A stretch of 64,000 bases of DNA from Silene conica (Eukaryota; Streptophyta; Magnoliopsida; Caryophyllales; Caryophyllaceae), in assembly GCA_029255685.2 (NCBI GenBank), contig CM055312.2:2380649-2444648 (forward strand), in the 5' to 3' direction. Shown piece by piece: positions 24,123 to 35,227 of this stretch. Below the pieces are notes generated by a model, which saw nothing but the letters and a program-made list of their open reading frames with translations, did no database searches and had not been told where the DNA came from. The position numbers and the translations under genes were made by a program. Position 1 is the stretch's first letter. Each line of letters opens with the position of its first letter.

Positions 24123-26928
24123 CTAGTGTAACACCCGTGAAAAATCACGGGGTTGTGTACACTTATTTTTAAAGACGGCGTCGGTATATTTATTTCAATA
24201 TATAGCAATTCTGTTTATTCGAACGATATTTTTTTAACGGGATGTTTGAATATAAGATATATTCGGTGAAAAGGTGAATTTCCTGGTGCACTAATTTTCG
24301 AATAGCTATTAGTAATGATGATAATATTTGGATTACTTATGATAACATTAATGAATAAGGTATATAAGAAAAAACAATCGACGACTAAAAAAAGATTAAA
24401 TAACTAATAATGAGTAGTTTGGAAAGTTACTATCTTTTGATGAATTACTTACGGAACATAATTTGACGGACAAATACGATGAACAAAATAGCTAATCAGG
24501 TACAAATATAAATTAAATGGGTGTATTAAAATTCGATAACCCAACACGAAAATTACAGTTTCTCGAAAACCTCCTTGTAAACAACATTTGTTGTTGTATT
24601 AGTCATCCCTCCTTCTTCATCAAGAAGTAGCACTTGAGGTCGCTAATAGTCAAAAAACCATTTGTGTACCATTCTTACGTTGATCTGAGTCACGCGAACC
24701 CCGTACTTGAGGTCGCTAATAGTCAAAAAACTTGTCATAGCCATTTGATATGAATATTTGTTGAGGTATGATAGCAGGTAGTGTGTATTACGGCTGAAAA
24801 ATAAATTGTCGATGCAGGTGCGCTTGAAGTCTTTATTTATAATTCGGGGATAGTTTTTATCAAGTGGAATTCTGTAGGAGGTAAAACTCTATATAGGTAA
24901 TATTAATATGAAATATGGTTTGGTAACAGAGAATATTGGATATTTATCTTCACATGTTTAGAAATAAAACCGTGATTTAATTCTTATTGGATATTTATCT
25001 TCAGCCTTTTCTCCTTATTCTTATTTTCAGAATTATGGAGAGATTTTCTTAATTTAGTTTATATGCTTGATTTGTAATATGCAGTGAGACTCTTTGTATT
25101 TAATTCTTAATTTAGTTAATACACGTTTTGATACATAATTATGGAAAGATTTTCTTAATTTAGTTTATATGCCGAGCAATTTTGATACATAATTTAAATA
25201 CACGTTTCTAAATTGATGCCATATCCTTTGATTTTTATATTCATACGTTTTTTTATGGTATAGAATATAATATTTTGTTTCTTAGTTTCTTATTTTAGTT
25301 CTTATTTATGGAATTATGGAAAGATTTTCTTAATTTAGTTTATATGCTTGATTTGTAATATGCAGTCAAACTCTTTGTATTTAATTTTTAATTTAGTTAA
25401 TATGCTTGATTTGTAATTAGTGCATAGATATTTGACTGAATAGATCACGTTTCTAAATTGATGCCATATCCTTTAATTTGATTTTTATCTTCACACGTTT
25501 TTTTATGGGATAGAATATCTTATTTTATTTTCTTATTTTGTTTCTTATTTTCTTATTTTTGTTCTTATTTATCTTCAAACGTTTTTTTATGGCATAGATA
25601 TTTTATATGGTGTATTATAATACGGTCAGACTCTTTGTATTGAAATTATAAGTGCTGAAATAACAATCACACTCTTTTTTAATTATTATTTTATTAACTT
25701 TATTAATTTAATAATATTGGTCTATATTCCTATTTTTTTCGAGATTATAAATTATGAATTATGAAGGGTCCTGATTTTCGCAGTACACATTTTACTCGAT
25801 GCAGTACACTGTTGACAATTTTACCCCTCTCATTTTCCTTTTCATTTTCTCTCTCTAATGTTTTCTCTCAAATATCAAAATGTGTACTACGAAAAGTAAT
25901 TTATTTTCTCAGTACATTTTTACTCAATAGTACGTATAACTATTATTAGTTTTATTTTATTTTTATTAATAATTAAGAATATATTGAAAAAAAGAAAAAA
26001 AGAAACAAAAAAATAACTGTACTACTTTGAGTAAAACAAAAAAACCCAAATTAATGAAATACGTTTGTTTAATACTAATTGACAAAGATTGATTAAGCAA
26101 TTAACATATGTTGATTTGGTTTCTAAATCAATTGAAATACTACGTAATATTAAGCATATCAATTCGTTTCTAAATAATTAACAATAATTCTTCTTTTCAG
26201 GTTGATGAACAAACCCTAATTAAAAAAGAAAAAATATATTATTAAAAACAATCAAATTACTAAGTAATATAAGATTAATGAATTAATTACCTGTTCGTCA
26301 CTTGAATATTTGAATAATCGTTCATAGTTGTGAATTTTTAATGGGGTGGAAGATGGTAAAGGTTTCAATATTAGAGAGAAGGAGGAGGAAATTAGGTTTA
26401 ATGTTTTTCTAGGAAAGGGCAAAAAATGGAAAATTTGGTATAAAAGGTACTGTGTTGAGTAAAAAGCGTACTGCGAAAATAAATTGCGATTATGAATTAC
26501 GTTTAATATAAAAATTTTAGGTCAGACGACTTAGAAGGATTTATAAAATTGAAATTATAACCCCCAGACTTTTAAGAAAATTATGTGTTTTTTTCGAGAT
26601 TATAAATTATAAATTACGTTTACTATAAAATTTTGTTTTACGTTTAAATTATTATGAATAGAATCTGGTCAAATATGGTCAGACAACTTAGAAGGATTTT
26701 CACTTTGTAAATATAGAATAGAATCTTTAGGATAGATAACAATCAGACTTTTTGTATTTAATTATTAAATTATTATTAAATTATTATGATGTGACATAAA
26801 TGAGTAATTCTGATTGGTCTACAAAACTGAAATTTCTGAGGGTGAATGTGAGAGCTCGAAACACTAAACGCTGAAACCTGATTGCGCCACGTCAGCGGAA
26901 TTACATTCTTCTTTTATAGTAATAATGA
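24123..26928 (-). mobile_element. Helitron in reverse orientation, 2.8 kb
   Basis: On the minus strand the 3' end is hairpin CCCGTGA..TCACGGG, GTGTTACA, then CTAG (plus 24123-24126), followed by T. The 5' end on the minus strand reads TCATTATTACTATAAAAGAA (plus 26928 leftward), matching the start of the Helitron at 22128. It contains about three direct repeats with GATTTTCTTAATTTAGTTTA (25030-25400) and the TIR element at 25762. No Helitron replicase coding is visible. Confidence 0.65.
25762..26489. mobile_element. TIR element inside a Helitron, 10-bp TSD
   Basis: The direct repeat TTATGAATTA flanks it (25752-25761, 26490-26499). Near the ends are inverted blocks TTTTCGCAGTAC (left) and GTACTGCGAAAA (right), with TTTTACTC and GAGTAAAA just inside. 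The repeat length fits a MULE-type element. The few ORFs inside are not convincing. Confidence 0.55.
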
Positions 26929-27039
26929 TATTAACTATTAAAAGTGAATAAGCTAAGCATATATCTTGCCATGTTTAGAGAGAACGTCTTCTCTCTCTAG
27001 GAATTCTGTTACAGCCATTGTTGCAGGAATCTTAGCTCC

Positions 27040-28827
27040 ATGGCTCGGGGAAGGGGTCGTCCTGCCAAGGTAAGCTTACCAACGAATTCCTCATCTCATT
27101 CTGCATCTGTTAGTCACTTTCAATTGTCCGATCCTTCTCAATCACAAACAACTGCTGAAGCTCTTTCCCTTCATCCACGGTCACCATTAACTCTTACTGA
27201 TTTTCTTACTAATCTACCTGCTACTTCTGTTACTCCAGCTAAAACAGTTTCTGTAGTTGATATCCCTCAACCTACAATTCCTGTTATTGATAATAATGTG
27301 TTGAATACTGGAATTCCCTCTGTTATTGTGTCTGCTACTACTGATAATGTGTCGAATACTGGAACTCCCTCTGTTATTGTGTCTGCTACTGCTGAACCTG
27401 CAAAACCTGTGGAACCTGAAGTTACTAATACGAATGCTGTTAAGGAACCTCCTGTTATGGCATCCAAATGGGTTGATATTGCGCGTAAGCGTAATCCTGT
27501 GGGAATGGACTTATTTTTTCATGAGGAAAGTAAGCTTTCTGATAATATTGAAATTGAAATGGATGATATTGCGGAGGAACTGGAACTATGGAAGTTCACA
27601 CTTATGGGTAGATTTATTGGGTCAAAGCCAACTCTTAAACAGGTTACTGATTATGTCCAGAAGTATTGGGAATCATTAGCTTCTCCTATGGTGCAGTATT
27701 TTAAGCAAGGATGGTTTAGTTTTCGGTTTTCTAATGAGATAGAGATGAATAATGTTCTTAAAGCTGGTCCATGGAAGATGAATGCTTCCTCCCTTATTCT
27801 TAAAACATGGAAGCCTAATTTCTCTTTTGAAATGGAAAGCATATCAGTGGTTCCAATCTGGGTTATGTTTCCTGATTTAGATCCATACCTATGGTCAGCT
27901 ACTGCTCTAAGTAAAATGGCTAGTAAGCTTGGTGCCCCTATGTTTGCTGATGTCCCCACAACACTCAAAGCTAAACTCTCTTTTGCTAGAGTTTTGATAG
28001 AAATTGATATTGCGAAAGAACTTCCTCTGGAAATGGTCATCACTACTCCCTTTGGTACCTCCTCCCAAAGGATTGAATATGAATGGATACCCCATTATTG
28101 TACTGGTTGTGGGAAATTGGGTCATCTAGTGGATACATGTAAGAAGAATAAGCCTAAGACTGCTCCTCATGCTCCACCTAAAACTGTTGAAGCTCATACT
28201 GATACTGGAGAAGCTGATACCATGCCTTGTGTGCTAGGTGGTACCTCTGCACTGGATAGAGTGGACATGATTGCAATTGAGGATGGGATGAACTGTGGAC
28301 AGGGTTCATCTCTTCCTGAAATTGTTGGTCAGTGCACTTCTATTACTGCAGTAATGCACTCAGAATGCCACAAGAAGGATTCACTACAGACTACTCAAAT
28401 AGCCTTGAAGAGAGGGTCTGTAGACGAATTAGAGCAAAAATTTTATTACACTGATGTGGATGATGACACTGATATGGAAAACATACCTTATGATTCTCTT
28501 ATTTCTGATACTAATCTCCCTTGCATGCTAGGTGGTACCTCTGTATCAGGAAGGATTGTTACCTCCCCAATTCCAGGAGAGATGAGTTTGAGTGAGCAAC
28601 AACCATCTCTTCCTGTTATTGCTGGAGTGTGCAGTTCTACTGATGCAGAAATGCACTCAGAATGCAGCAAGAAGGATCCCTTTCAGATACCTCAAACAGC
28701 CTTGAAGAGAGGGTTTGTAAGGAGATCACAGCCTTCCACAACTCAAACAGCTAACTCATTCTCTTTACTGGATATGGATGAAGGTATTGTTATAGATGGG
28801 GGACCTCCTATTCAAGGTGGCCAATGA
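27040..28827 (+). CDS. LINE ORF1 protein (DUF4283, zinc knuckle)
   Basis: 595 aa. The N-terminus (1-140) is serine/threonine-rich and low complexity, with a near-repeat of NTGIPSVIVSAT (89-100) at NTGTPSVIVSAT (106-117). A DUF4283-type domain spans about 180-270 (WKFTLMGRFIG, WFSFRFSNEIEMNNVLKAGPW). A CCHC knuckle follows (C354, C357, H362, C367). The C-terminal part contains two copies of a roughly 70-residue block (LGGTS ... MHSEC ... ALKRG), at about 398-466 and 498-565. ORF1 proteins bind LINE RNA and help form the retrotransposition particle. The stop TGA overlaps the ORF2 start as ATGA. Confidence 0.9.
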   Translation: MARGRGRPAKVSLPTNSSSHSASVSHFQLSDPSQSQTTAEALSLHPRSPLTLTDFLTNLPATSVTPAKTVSVVDIPQPTIPVIDNNVLNTGIPSVIVSATTDNVSNTGTPSVIVSATAEPAKPVEPEVTNTNAVKEPPVMASKWVDIARKRNPVGMDLFFHEESKLSDNIEIEMDDIAEELELWKFTLMGRFIGSKPTLKQVTDYVQKYWESLASPMVQYFKQGWFSFRFSNEIEMNNVLKAGPWKMNASSLILKTWKPNFSFEMESISVVPIWVMFPDLDPYLWSATALSKMASKLGAPMFADVPTTLKAKLSFARVLIEIDIAKELPLEMVITTPFGTSSQRIEYEWIPHYCTGCGKLGHLVDTCKKNKPKTAPHAPPKTVEAHTDTGEADTMPCVLGGTSALDRVDMIAIEDGMNCGQGSSLPEIVGQCTSITAVMHSECHKKDSLQTTQIALKRGSVDELEQKFYYTDVDDDTDMENIPYDSLISDTNLPCMLGGTSVSGRIVTSPIPGEMSLSEQQPSLPVIAGVCSSTDAEMHSECSKKDPFQIPQTALKRGFVRRSQPSTTQTANSFSLLDMDEGIVIDGGPPIQGGQ

Positions 28828-31800
28828 TTATAACGTCATGGAATATTAGGGGAGGAAATGATCCTCTCAAACTACAAGAAGTGAAAGACTTCTTGTGGAT
28901 CAATAAAGTGGATATTATGGGGCTCTTAGAAACAAAAATTAAAGAGAAAAAAGCACCAAAACAAGTTAAGAAATTCTTTCCTGCTTATGGTTATGCTCAT
29001 AACTATGTGTATCAACCTAATGGCCGGATTTGGTTACTTTGGAAGACAACAACAGTCCATCTCAATCCTCTCATTATTTCTAATCAGCTCATTCATTGTG
29101 AAGGGGTGCATTTTGGCATTAATAGAACTTTTCATATTACTCTTGTTTATGCTAGCAATAATGCAAGAGTTCGTGATACATTGTGGAGTCAGCTGCAGCA
29201 GATACACTCTACTGTGGGTAAATGGCTTATCATTGGTGATTTTAATGTGGTTCGTGATGCTGCTGAGAGGGTCAGTAATACTCTTCCTGTATTCTCAGAT
29301 ATACTGGATTTCAATAACTGTATAGCTCACTGTGAAGTGGATGATGTTAGTAGTACTGGATGTAAATTTTCTTGGACAAATAAACAAGAGGATGCAACTA
29401 GGGTTTGGTCTAAACTTGATAGGGCCCTAGTTAATTCAGACTGGCTTCAAGCTTTCCCTGCAACTACTGCTGATTTCATGGCTCCAGGGATTTCGGATCA
29501 CTCCCCAATCAAGGTCACTGTTTTCAAGGATCAAAAAGCCAAATCTACTTTCAGTTTTCTTAATGGTTGGATGGCACATTCTTCTTATGATCATATTGTC
29601 AAGACTGCTTGGGCAACTTCTTCTACTGGATCTCTTACATTTAGATTTTTTGAAAAACTCAAGGAGGTTAAGAAATGTCTGAAAACTTTACACAAGGAGC
29701 ACTTCTCTAACATCTCAAATCGGGTTGATAAGCTAAAAACAGATTTAACTCAATGCCAACTTCACCTTCAAAGAGATCCTCTCTCTGCAGTCCTAATTCT
29801 GCAGGAAAAGCAACTTTTGCAAGATTATTGCAAGTTCAGGAAGATTGAAATGCAGATCCTCAGGCAAAGAGCAAAAATTAGTCATATTAATAACAATGAT
29901 TGTTCTTCTCAATACTTTTATGGACGAATTAATGAAAGAAAGAAGCAACAAATTATTGGAAAGATTAAGGATAGGAATGGTCATACTGTAGAAGGTCTGG
30001 CTGATGTTGCTCACAGTTTTGTTGACTATTATAAGAGTGTCTTGGGATCTAGCACTTCTGTTACTCCCTTGGACATGGCAGTTATCCAACTTGGTCCCTG
30101 CTTATCTGCTGAGGCAGCTAATGAGCTTATCAAACCAATCACTAATGATGAAATCAAAACTGCTTTGTTTGCTATAGGGTCTGACAAAAGTCCTGGGCCT
30201 GATGGTTTTTCAGCTGCGTTTTTCAAGCGAAGTTGGGATATTGTTCAGGATGATTTTTGTAAGTCTGCTCAATCCTTCTTCCTTCATGGCCACATGAGTA
30301 AAATGGCTAATTCAACCCTTATTACCTTGATACCTAAGAAGACTGTCTGTGATTCTGTCACTGATTTCCGTCCAATTTCCTGTTGCACTACATTTTACAA
30401 GACTATTAGCAAAGTTCTCTCCAATAGGTTGCAGGCTGTGCTTCCTACTTTAGTTGGCCCAGAACAGGCTGCCTTTGTCCAGGGCAGAAACATTCACGAA
30501 AATATTATGCTCTCCCAGTCTCTAGTTAAAGGTTATAGTAGGCAATCTATCTCACCCAGGTGTCTAATGAAAATAGATATCAGAAAGGCGTTTGATTCTC
30601 TGCAATGACCTTTCATCCAGAGTATGCTTGAATCTCTCAATTTTCCTCCTGTTTTTACTACTTGGCTTATGGGTTGTCTTACTAATACCTGGTTTTCCCT
30701 TAAAGTTAATGGTGCATCTCATGGTTTCATCAAAGGCTGTAGTGGTATTCGTCAGGGAGATCCCTTGTCTCCCTATATATTTGTCTTAAGTATGGAAGTT
30801 TTATCTAGGTCCCTTAGGACTATCAATGCTCAGGCTCAAGTTTCTTTCCATCCTAAGTGTTCTAAACACCAAATTAACCACTTGATCTTCGCGGATGATC
30901 TCATGGTTTTCACTAGGGGAGATTTACCATCTATTAAGGCTGTGGTTCATACTTTAGAAAAGTTTGCTAGCCAATCTGGGTTGCATGCTAATCCTGACAA
31001 AACGAATATCTATTTTGGAGGGGTAGCTATGGCTCTCAAACAGGACATACTTCAATTTACTCAATTCATAGAAGGATCCTTTCCTTTTAGATATTTAGGG
31101 ATCCCCCTAAACTCATCTAGAATTGTTGTGGATATGTATGCTGCTCTGATTAACAAAATTCAAGGGTCCATTCAACATTGGACTACCAAATTTCTGTCCT
31201 ATGCAGGGAAGGTCCAATTGCTGAATTCCATTATCTTTGGGCTGGAAAATTTTTGGTGTGCTAGTGGACTCCTCCCAAAGAGTGTGCTTAAAACTATCAA
31301 TAGGCTCTGCAAAAATTTTTTCTGGGGCATTACTGATAGTAGCAGGAGGATGGTTATGAAAAGTTGGGCTAGTCTTTGCTCACCAAAATCAGAAGGAGGA
31401 CTAGGGGTTAAAGAAGTCTTGTCTTGGAACAAAGCACTCATGGCTAAATGGCTTTGGTTTTTAGATAACAACTCCACTGGCCTTTGGTATAAGTGGATTA
31501 AAGCATATAATTTCCCTAATTGCAGTATATGGGAAATTGAGATCAAACAGCATTTCTCTGAGAGTTTTAAAAGTATCCTTCACATTCGTACTGAACTGCT
31601 ACACATTTCTGGTTCAGTGGCTGCTGCTCAGTTACTTCTGCAAAGCTGGGTTACTGGCTCTAAATTCCATGTGTCTGATGCATATGAATGGTTCAGGACT
31701 AAATACTCTCCTTTATTCTGTCATAAAGCTATTAGCAGCAGAGTTGTTGTTCCTAAATATGGGATCATTGCCTCTCTAGCTGTGCAAAAGAAGCTTGCAA

Positions 31801-32210
31801 CAGTGGATATGATCATAAAGAAGGGACTTGTTATTGTGAACAGGTGTATATTGTGTAAAGCTGAAAGTGAATCCCATTCTCATCTCTTCTTTACTTGTCC
31901 CTTTTCTGCTGAAGTATGGCAAGGTCTACTTATGTGGATGAAGCTCATAGGAAGAACGAATAGATACATGGTGGAATATAACTGGATACGGAGTAATAGG
32001 CATGCTAGACATTGGAAAGCGGCTTGGTTTTCTAGCTGTATTGCAGGGGCCATCTACTCTATATGGGAGGAGAGAAATTGCAGATTATTTGCGTCCACTG
32101 AAAGAAGTGTGGCAATTGTCCTTGCTACCTTAAAATTCCATTTATGTGCTTTTCTACTTAATGGTTCGTTCCCTAAGTTAGATCATAGGGTGCTAATGTT
32201 TTTGAAGTAG
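28824..32210 (+). pseudogene. LINE ORF2: endonuclease-RT, one premature stop
   Basis: It starts at ATG 28824, four bases overlapping the ORF1 stop (ATGA), with MIITSWNIRGGN. The apurinic-type endonuclease shows SWNIRG, LLETK (E36), GDFN and SDHSPI. RT shows DKSPGPDGFSAAFFK, FRPISCC, AFVQGR, KIDIRKAFDSLQ, GIRQGDPLSP and FADD (30888-30899). The zinc-binding tail has RCILCKAESESHSHLFFTC. After KAFDSLQ a TGA (30606-30608) interrupts a frame that stays open to 32207. The family normally has tryptophan here, so a TGG to TGA change is the likely lesion. The total is 1128 codons including the stop position, a usual length for plant ORF2. Confidence 0.92.
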
Positions 32211-32464
32211 GTTCTTTGCCTTCTTGTTAGGCTATATTGGTTATCCTTTGCTTTAGTTTGTATTCTCTCTATTTTTCCCCTTGAGGATGAATAAGAGAAT
32301 TATAATCTTTTTGCAAAAAAAGATATTAACTTTTTTATTTATTTTTATTAAAACTTTTACCTATACACCACTTCGATTATTAATATATTTAACAACTTAA
32401 TTGTTACTTCTCTATAAAATTTAAAATTGAACAATTCCGTGAATTTTCACGGGTGTTACGCTAG

Positions 32465-32842
32465 TTTATAACATTAAATAATTATCATATTTTTGTACGT
32501 CATTTGCCCAAATAAAGTACCTTTTTAGCCAGTTTACCAAACACATTTTTATATAATCTGTTACCTTATCAGCTACTAATTTTCAGCTATATTTTCAGTT
32601 TTCAGTTATCTTTTCAGTTTTCAGCTACCTTCTCAGATAGTTTTACCAAACATAGCCTAATTTGAAAAAATAGGTCAATTTTTAACGAAAAAAAGTGGTC
32701 ACTAATTAATTAAAATTGGTAACTATTTAACAAAAAATAAACACTTTTCTATTACTCTGATCGTCGTAAAGTAAAATTCTTTTATCTCCCGAGCATATGC
32801 ATGTTCACATATTTCTTTCCGATATATTTTAACTTCACAAAT
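32465..32842. other. Right half of split MITE, then old repeat
   Basis: 32465-32657 is the right half of the MITE described at 21844. From 32660 the sequence (AAAATAGGTCAATTTTTAAC, GTGGTCACTA) resembles phrases at 2400-2460 and 21780-21830, an old dispersed repeat. No gene. Confidence 0.4.
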
Positions 32843-33030
32843 TCTTATTTGCAACGGCACTATCCGTCGCAAGCTTGTAACGGATACCGTTTTCTCTTAC
32901 AAAATACTCACTTTTTCTCCCTCTCCAACACTATTCATGTGGTCCCCTTTCTCCACTAATTCATTTTCTACCCATTTTATCTCACAAAATATCCGTCACA
33001 AATAACGACCCGTCGCAAGCAAGACTTACT
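32843..33030. mobile_element. Dispersed 188-bp MITE, copy 2
   Basis: Collinear with 12331-12518 throughout: TTGCAACGGCACTATCCGTC, TTCATGTGGTCCCCTTTCTC, CGTCGCAAGCAAGACTTA. Confidence 0.65.
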
Positions 33031-33259
33031 ATTTTAACTTTGGTATATGTATCCCCCGCCCAAAAAACAAAAAAAAATAGTGTTCATTAAAAACTTTGGC
33101 TTGATTTTACACAAACCCGTTTTTCATGATATCCAATTTACTCAATAATTCATTCAAATTTCAATAAGAAAGATACAAACACAATTCCAAAGATGCTAAA
33201 GAATATCCCATCACGTACTATTTTTCAACTTTTATCTTTCAATAAGACCGGATAAATAC

Positions 33260-33432
33260 AAATTCTCATTTTAAACTGTCATCATCCGTCTTAAAATCAG
33301 ACGGATCAAATATCACAAGGTGAGTAATAAAGACAAAAAATTGCCATTTTTTAGGTTATAAGTAGGATGATTTGGTATGTATTTGACCCGTTTACGCTTA
33401 AAACGAATAATGACAGTTTAAAATGAGAATTT
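33260..33432. mobile_element. MITE with 23-bp perfect inverted ends
   Basis: AAATTCTCATTTTAAACTGT plus CAT at 33260-33282 is exactly inverted at 33410-33432. The 173-bp interior has the palindromic CCGTCTTAAAATCAGACGG. Class is uncertain because the target duplication is not clear. Confidence 0.75.
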
Positions 33433-34159
33433 ATGTTTATCTCTTGCACATAAAATCTACAATACTCCGAATACAATTTCCTAAACTTTCCTTGTTATTT
33501 CTTTCAATAAGACCTGAGAAGTTATTTCTTCCAATTTCCTAAATTCCTTTATCTCCCGAGGAGTGGCAGACGCAGAAATTTTGTTCTAGGGGGCACAATT
33601 TTTTTTGACGTATTACCTAATCACATCTAAGACAATATTTTTATATTTTAGAGTTTTTTTTTCTAAATTAGTCATGATATTAGTAAAAGAATGAAAACAT
33701 ATTGGTTATAAAGTATCGACATATCTTTTTTTCAAATTTTTTTTCTGAATTAATTTAAATTATGAGTATATATGTAAAAATAATATCTAACTCGTAGAAT
33801 ATAATACATTTTAGTACTCCAATTAAAAGTAAATGAAAGTGGTTCAATGACTTAGAATTTGGTAAGTTACCCAAAGATCATGGGTTCTAATCTCTTTTCA
33901 AACAATTTTTTAATAAAAATAAAATAAAATACTTATATCTTACTAAGATTTGAACCATGTACCTCATGGATAAAACAAAACAGTCATACCAACTATGTCA
34001 TCATAATTTACTAGCTATTATAGATACTTATAAAAATTAATTTCGGAAATTTCACGGTGACCCCAATGATTGATATGAGTCTTGTTACCGCCATATCTCA
34101 TTCAAAACATCTTAATATTAAAATGATAAGTCATACATAAGCCATGTGAGATGACGTCA
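33433..34159. other. AT-rich intergenic
   Basis: 33540-33910 has phrases resembling 11430-11700 (GGGGGCACAATTTTTTTTGA, GTTCAATGACTTAGAATTTGG). No coding, RNA gene or clear element ends found. Confidence 0.3.
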
Positions 34160-34740
34160 TCCATAAGTTATGCAAAAGGTGAAATTAGGTCTCATTCCTA
34201 AAATCTCATAATAAATTCAATATATTATATTATGTAAGTGAAATTGATTATATACTTTACAATCAAAATAAAAGTTAACAAAGAAATCAAAAATTAAAAT
34301 AAATTAGCATTAGTTAGATAAGATTTTAAATTATTTCATTGAAAGAAAAATATTTATGTTTTACTAAAGAATTGAATATTTTTCTTAAATTTGTTAATTA
34401 TTCTCTACCAAATAAAAAAAAACATATATATAATGTTTTTCAAATTTTTTTGTGAAAAGATAAGACATACAAAAAATACACGTGTTTGGTTTTTTAGTAA
34501 TAGAGATATATTTTCATAAAAATGATGATATTCTCGAAAACAGTACAATAACTAACGTTTATATTTTTCCCTAATTTTAAAATATTTTCTGTTTACAATT
34601 TTTTTTTAAAAAAAGGAAAGAATTTTGCACTATTCTCTAACCAAAATATAATTTAATTGAGTTTTTGTGATATGGGAAAATGATTTTTTCTCATGAGATT
34701 TAGCATAAGGGGTTAATTTCACCTTTTGCATAATTTATAA
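34160..34740. mobile_element. TIR element within the duplicated HAC1 upstream copy
   Basis: ATAAGTTATGCAAAAGGTGA near 34161 is inverted as TCACCTTTTGCATAATTTAT near 34713-34732, and ATCTCAT tips extend the pairing, so about 45 bp of imperfect inverted ends enclose AT-rich DNA. The right half is also present next to HAC1 (about 47037-47090), so it predates the duplication. Confidence 0.45.
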
Positions 34741-35227
34741 GACCTAATTGTTATAATCTAAACTTAAGAAGCTTAATCTCCCGATTAGTAATAGTAATGA
34801 GAAAAAATTACCAATTTCACGATTTTCCTAGTTATAATAGCACTAGTAAAAAAATCAATTTAACCGGGTTTTAGTCTCCCTAAATGATGAGACTTGACTA
34901 TATCTATTCAGTAAAGGTGGTTAGCATAGTATTGTTGCGTGAAACATCAAATTACTCAAGTTGTTATCCTTAATCTTCATCAAAACAGACACCGATTGGC
35001 GATTTCAATCTTATTTTCTTGTTTTCTTGTTTAATTAATTACTTATTCTCAATTCGTCATCAATACCTTGACTTCAATTTTCGCAAATTGGGGTTTGTTC
35101 GATAAACACTAATTCTTGCAATTTGATTAGTAATTTGAGAATTCGAGTGATTGCGGTGAATTTTATTTGGGAAATTTGGTTTAATTGAAGGATTTTGGTA
35201 TTCAACTCACGATCACTTTAATTAAGG
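34226..35227 (+). repeat. Relic duplicate of the HAC1 upstream and 5'-UTR region
   Basis: This segment is collinear with 46646-47588. Shared stretches include AAGATTTTAAATTATTTCATTG, the blocks near 34740/47085, and the 5'-UTR part with ATTACTCAA, CTTAATCTTCAT, CACCGATT, ATTGCGGTG and AACTCACGATCA/AGCTCACGATCA. Similarity stops at TTTAATTAAG, about 17 bases before the real 5'-UTR splice donor. The central 34860-34960 part is diverged from HAC1's proximal promoter. No exon of HAC1 follows, so the copy cannot make HAC protein. Confidence 0.7.

Larger units (their letters stand above)
26937..32321 (+). mobile_element. Full-length LINE (non-LTR retrotransposon), 5.4 kb
   Basis: It is bounded by the 10-bp direct repeat GATATTAACT (26927-26936, 32322-32331) and ends in a short A run (AAAAAAA at 32315-32321). 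It carries two ORFs: ORF1 (27040-28827) and ORF2 (28824-32210) with endonuclease, RT and a zinc-binding tail, as in plant L1-type LINEs. The 5' leader is about 100 bp. The insertion lies at the 5' edge of the reverse Helitron. The matched target duplications and one damaged codon suggest a fairly recent insertion. Confidence 0.93.
22977..32464 (+). mobile_element. Second Helitron, interrupted
   Basis: At 22977 the left Helitron's 5' sequence begins again (TATATATAAAAGAATTTTG ... GTGGCACAATGTGGTGCAAG) directly after the CTAG of the first. The next same-strand 3' end, hairpin CCGTGAA TT TTCACGG (32437-32452) plus CTAG (32461-32464), lies beyond the minus-strand Helitron (24123-26928) and the LINE. 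Joining the two parts is inference. Confidence 0.45.
21844..32657. mobile_element. Harbinger-like MITE split by Helitrons and a LINE
   Basis: The left end GGCTCTGTTTGATAG (after TTA) and right end TACCAAACATAGCC (before TAA) are inverted partners. Inside each end are phrases such as GGTAxxTTATTT and its inverse. The two halves (21844-22127 and 32465-32657) are separated by Helitrons and the LINE. The flanking trinucleotides TTA and TAA do not match exactly, so the call rests on the ends. Confidence 0.55.

Noticed and set aside
27651-28043. Minus-strand ORFs inside the LINE
   Set aside because: They are antisense to ORF1, which has clear domains.
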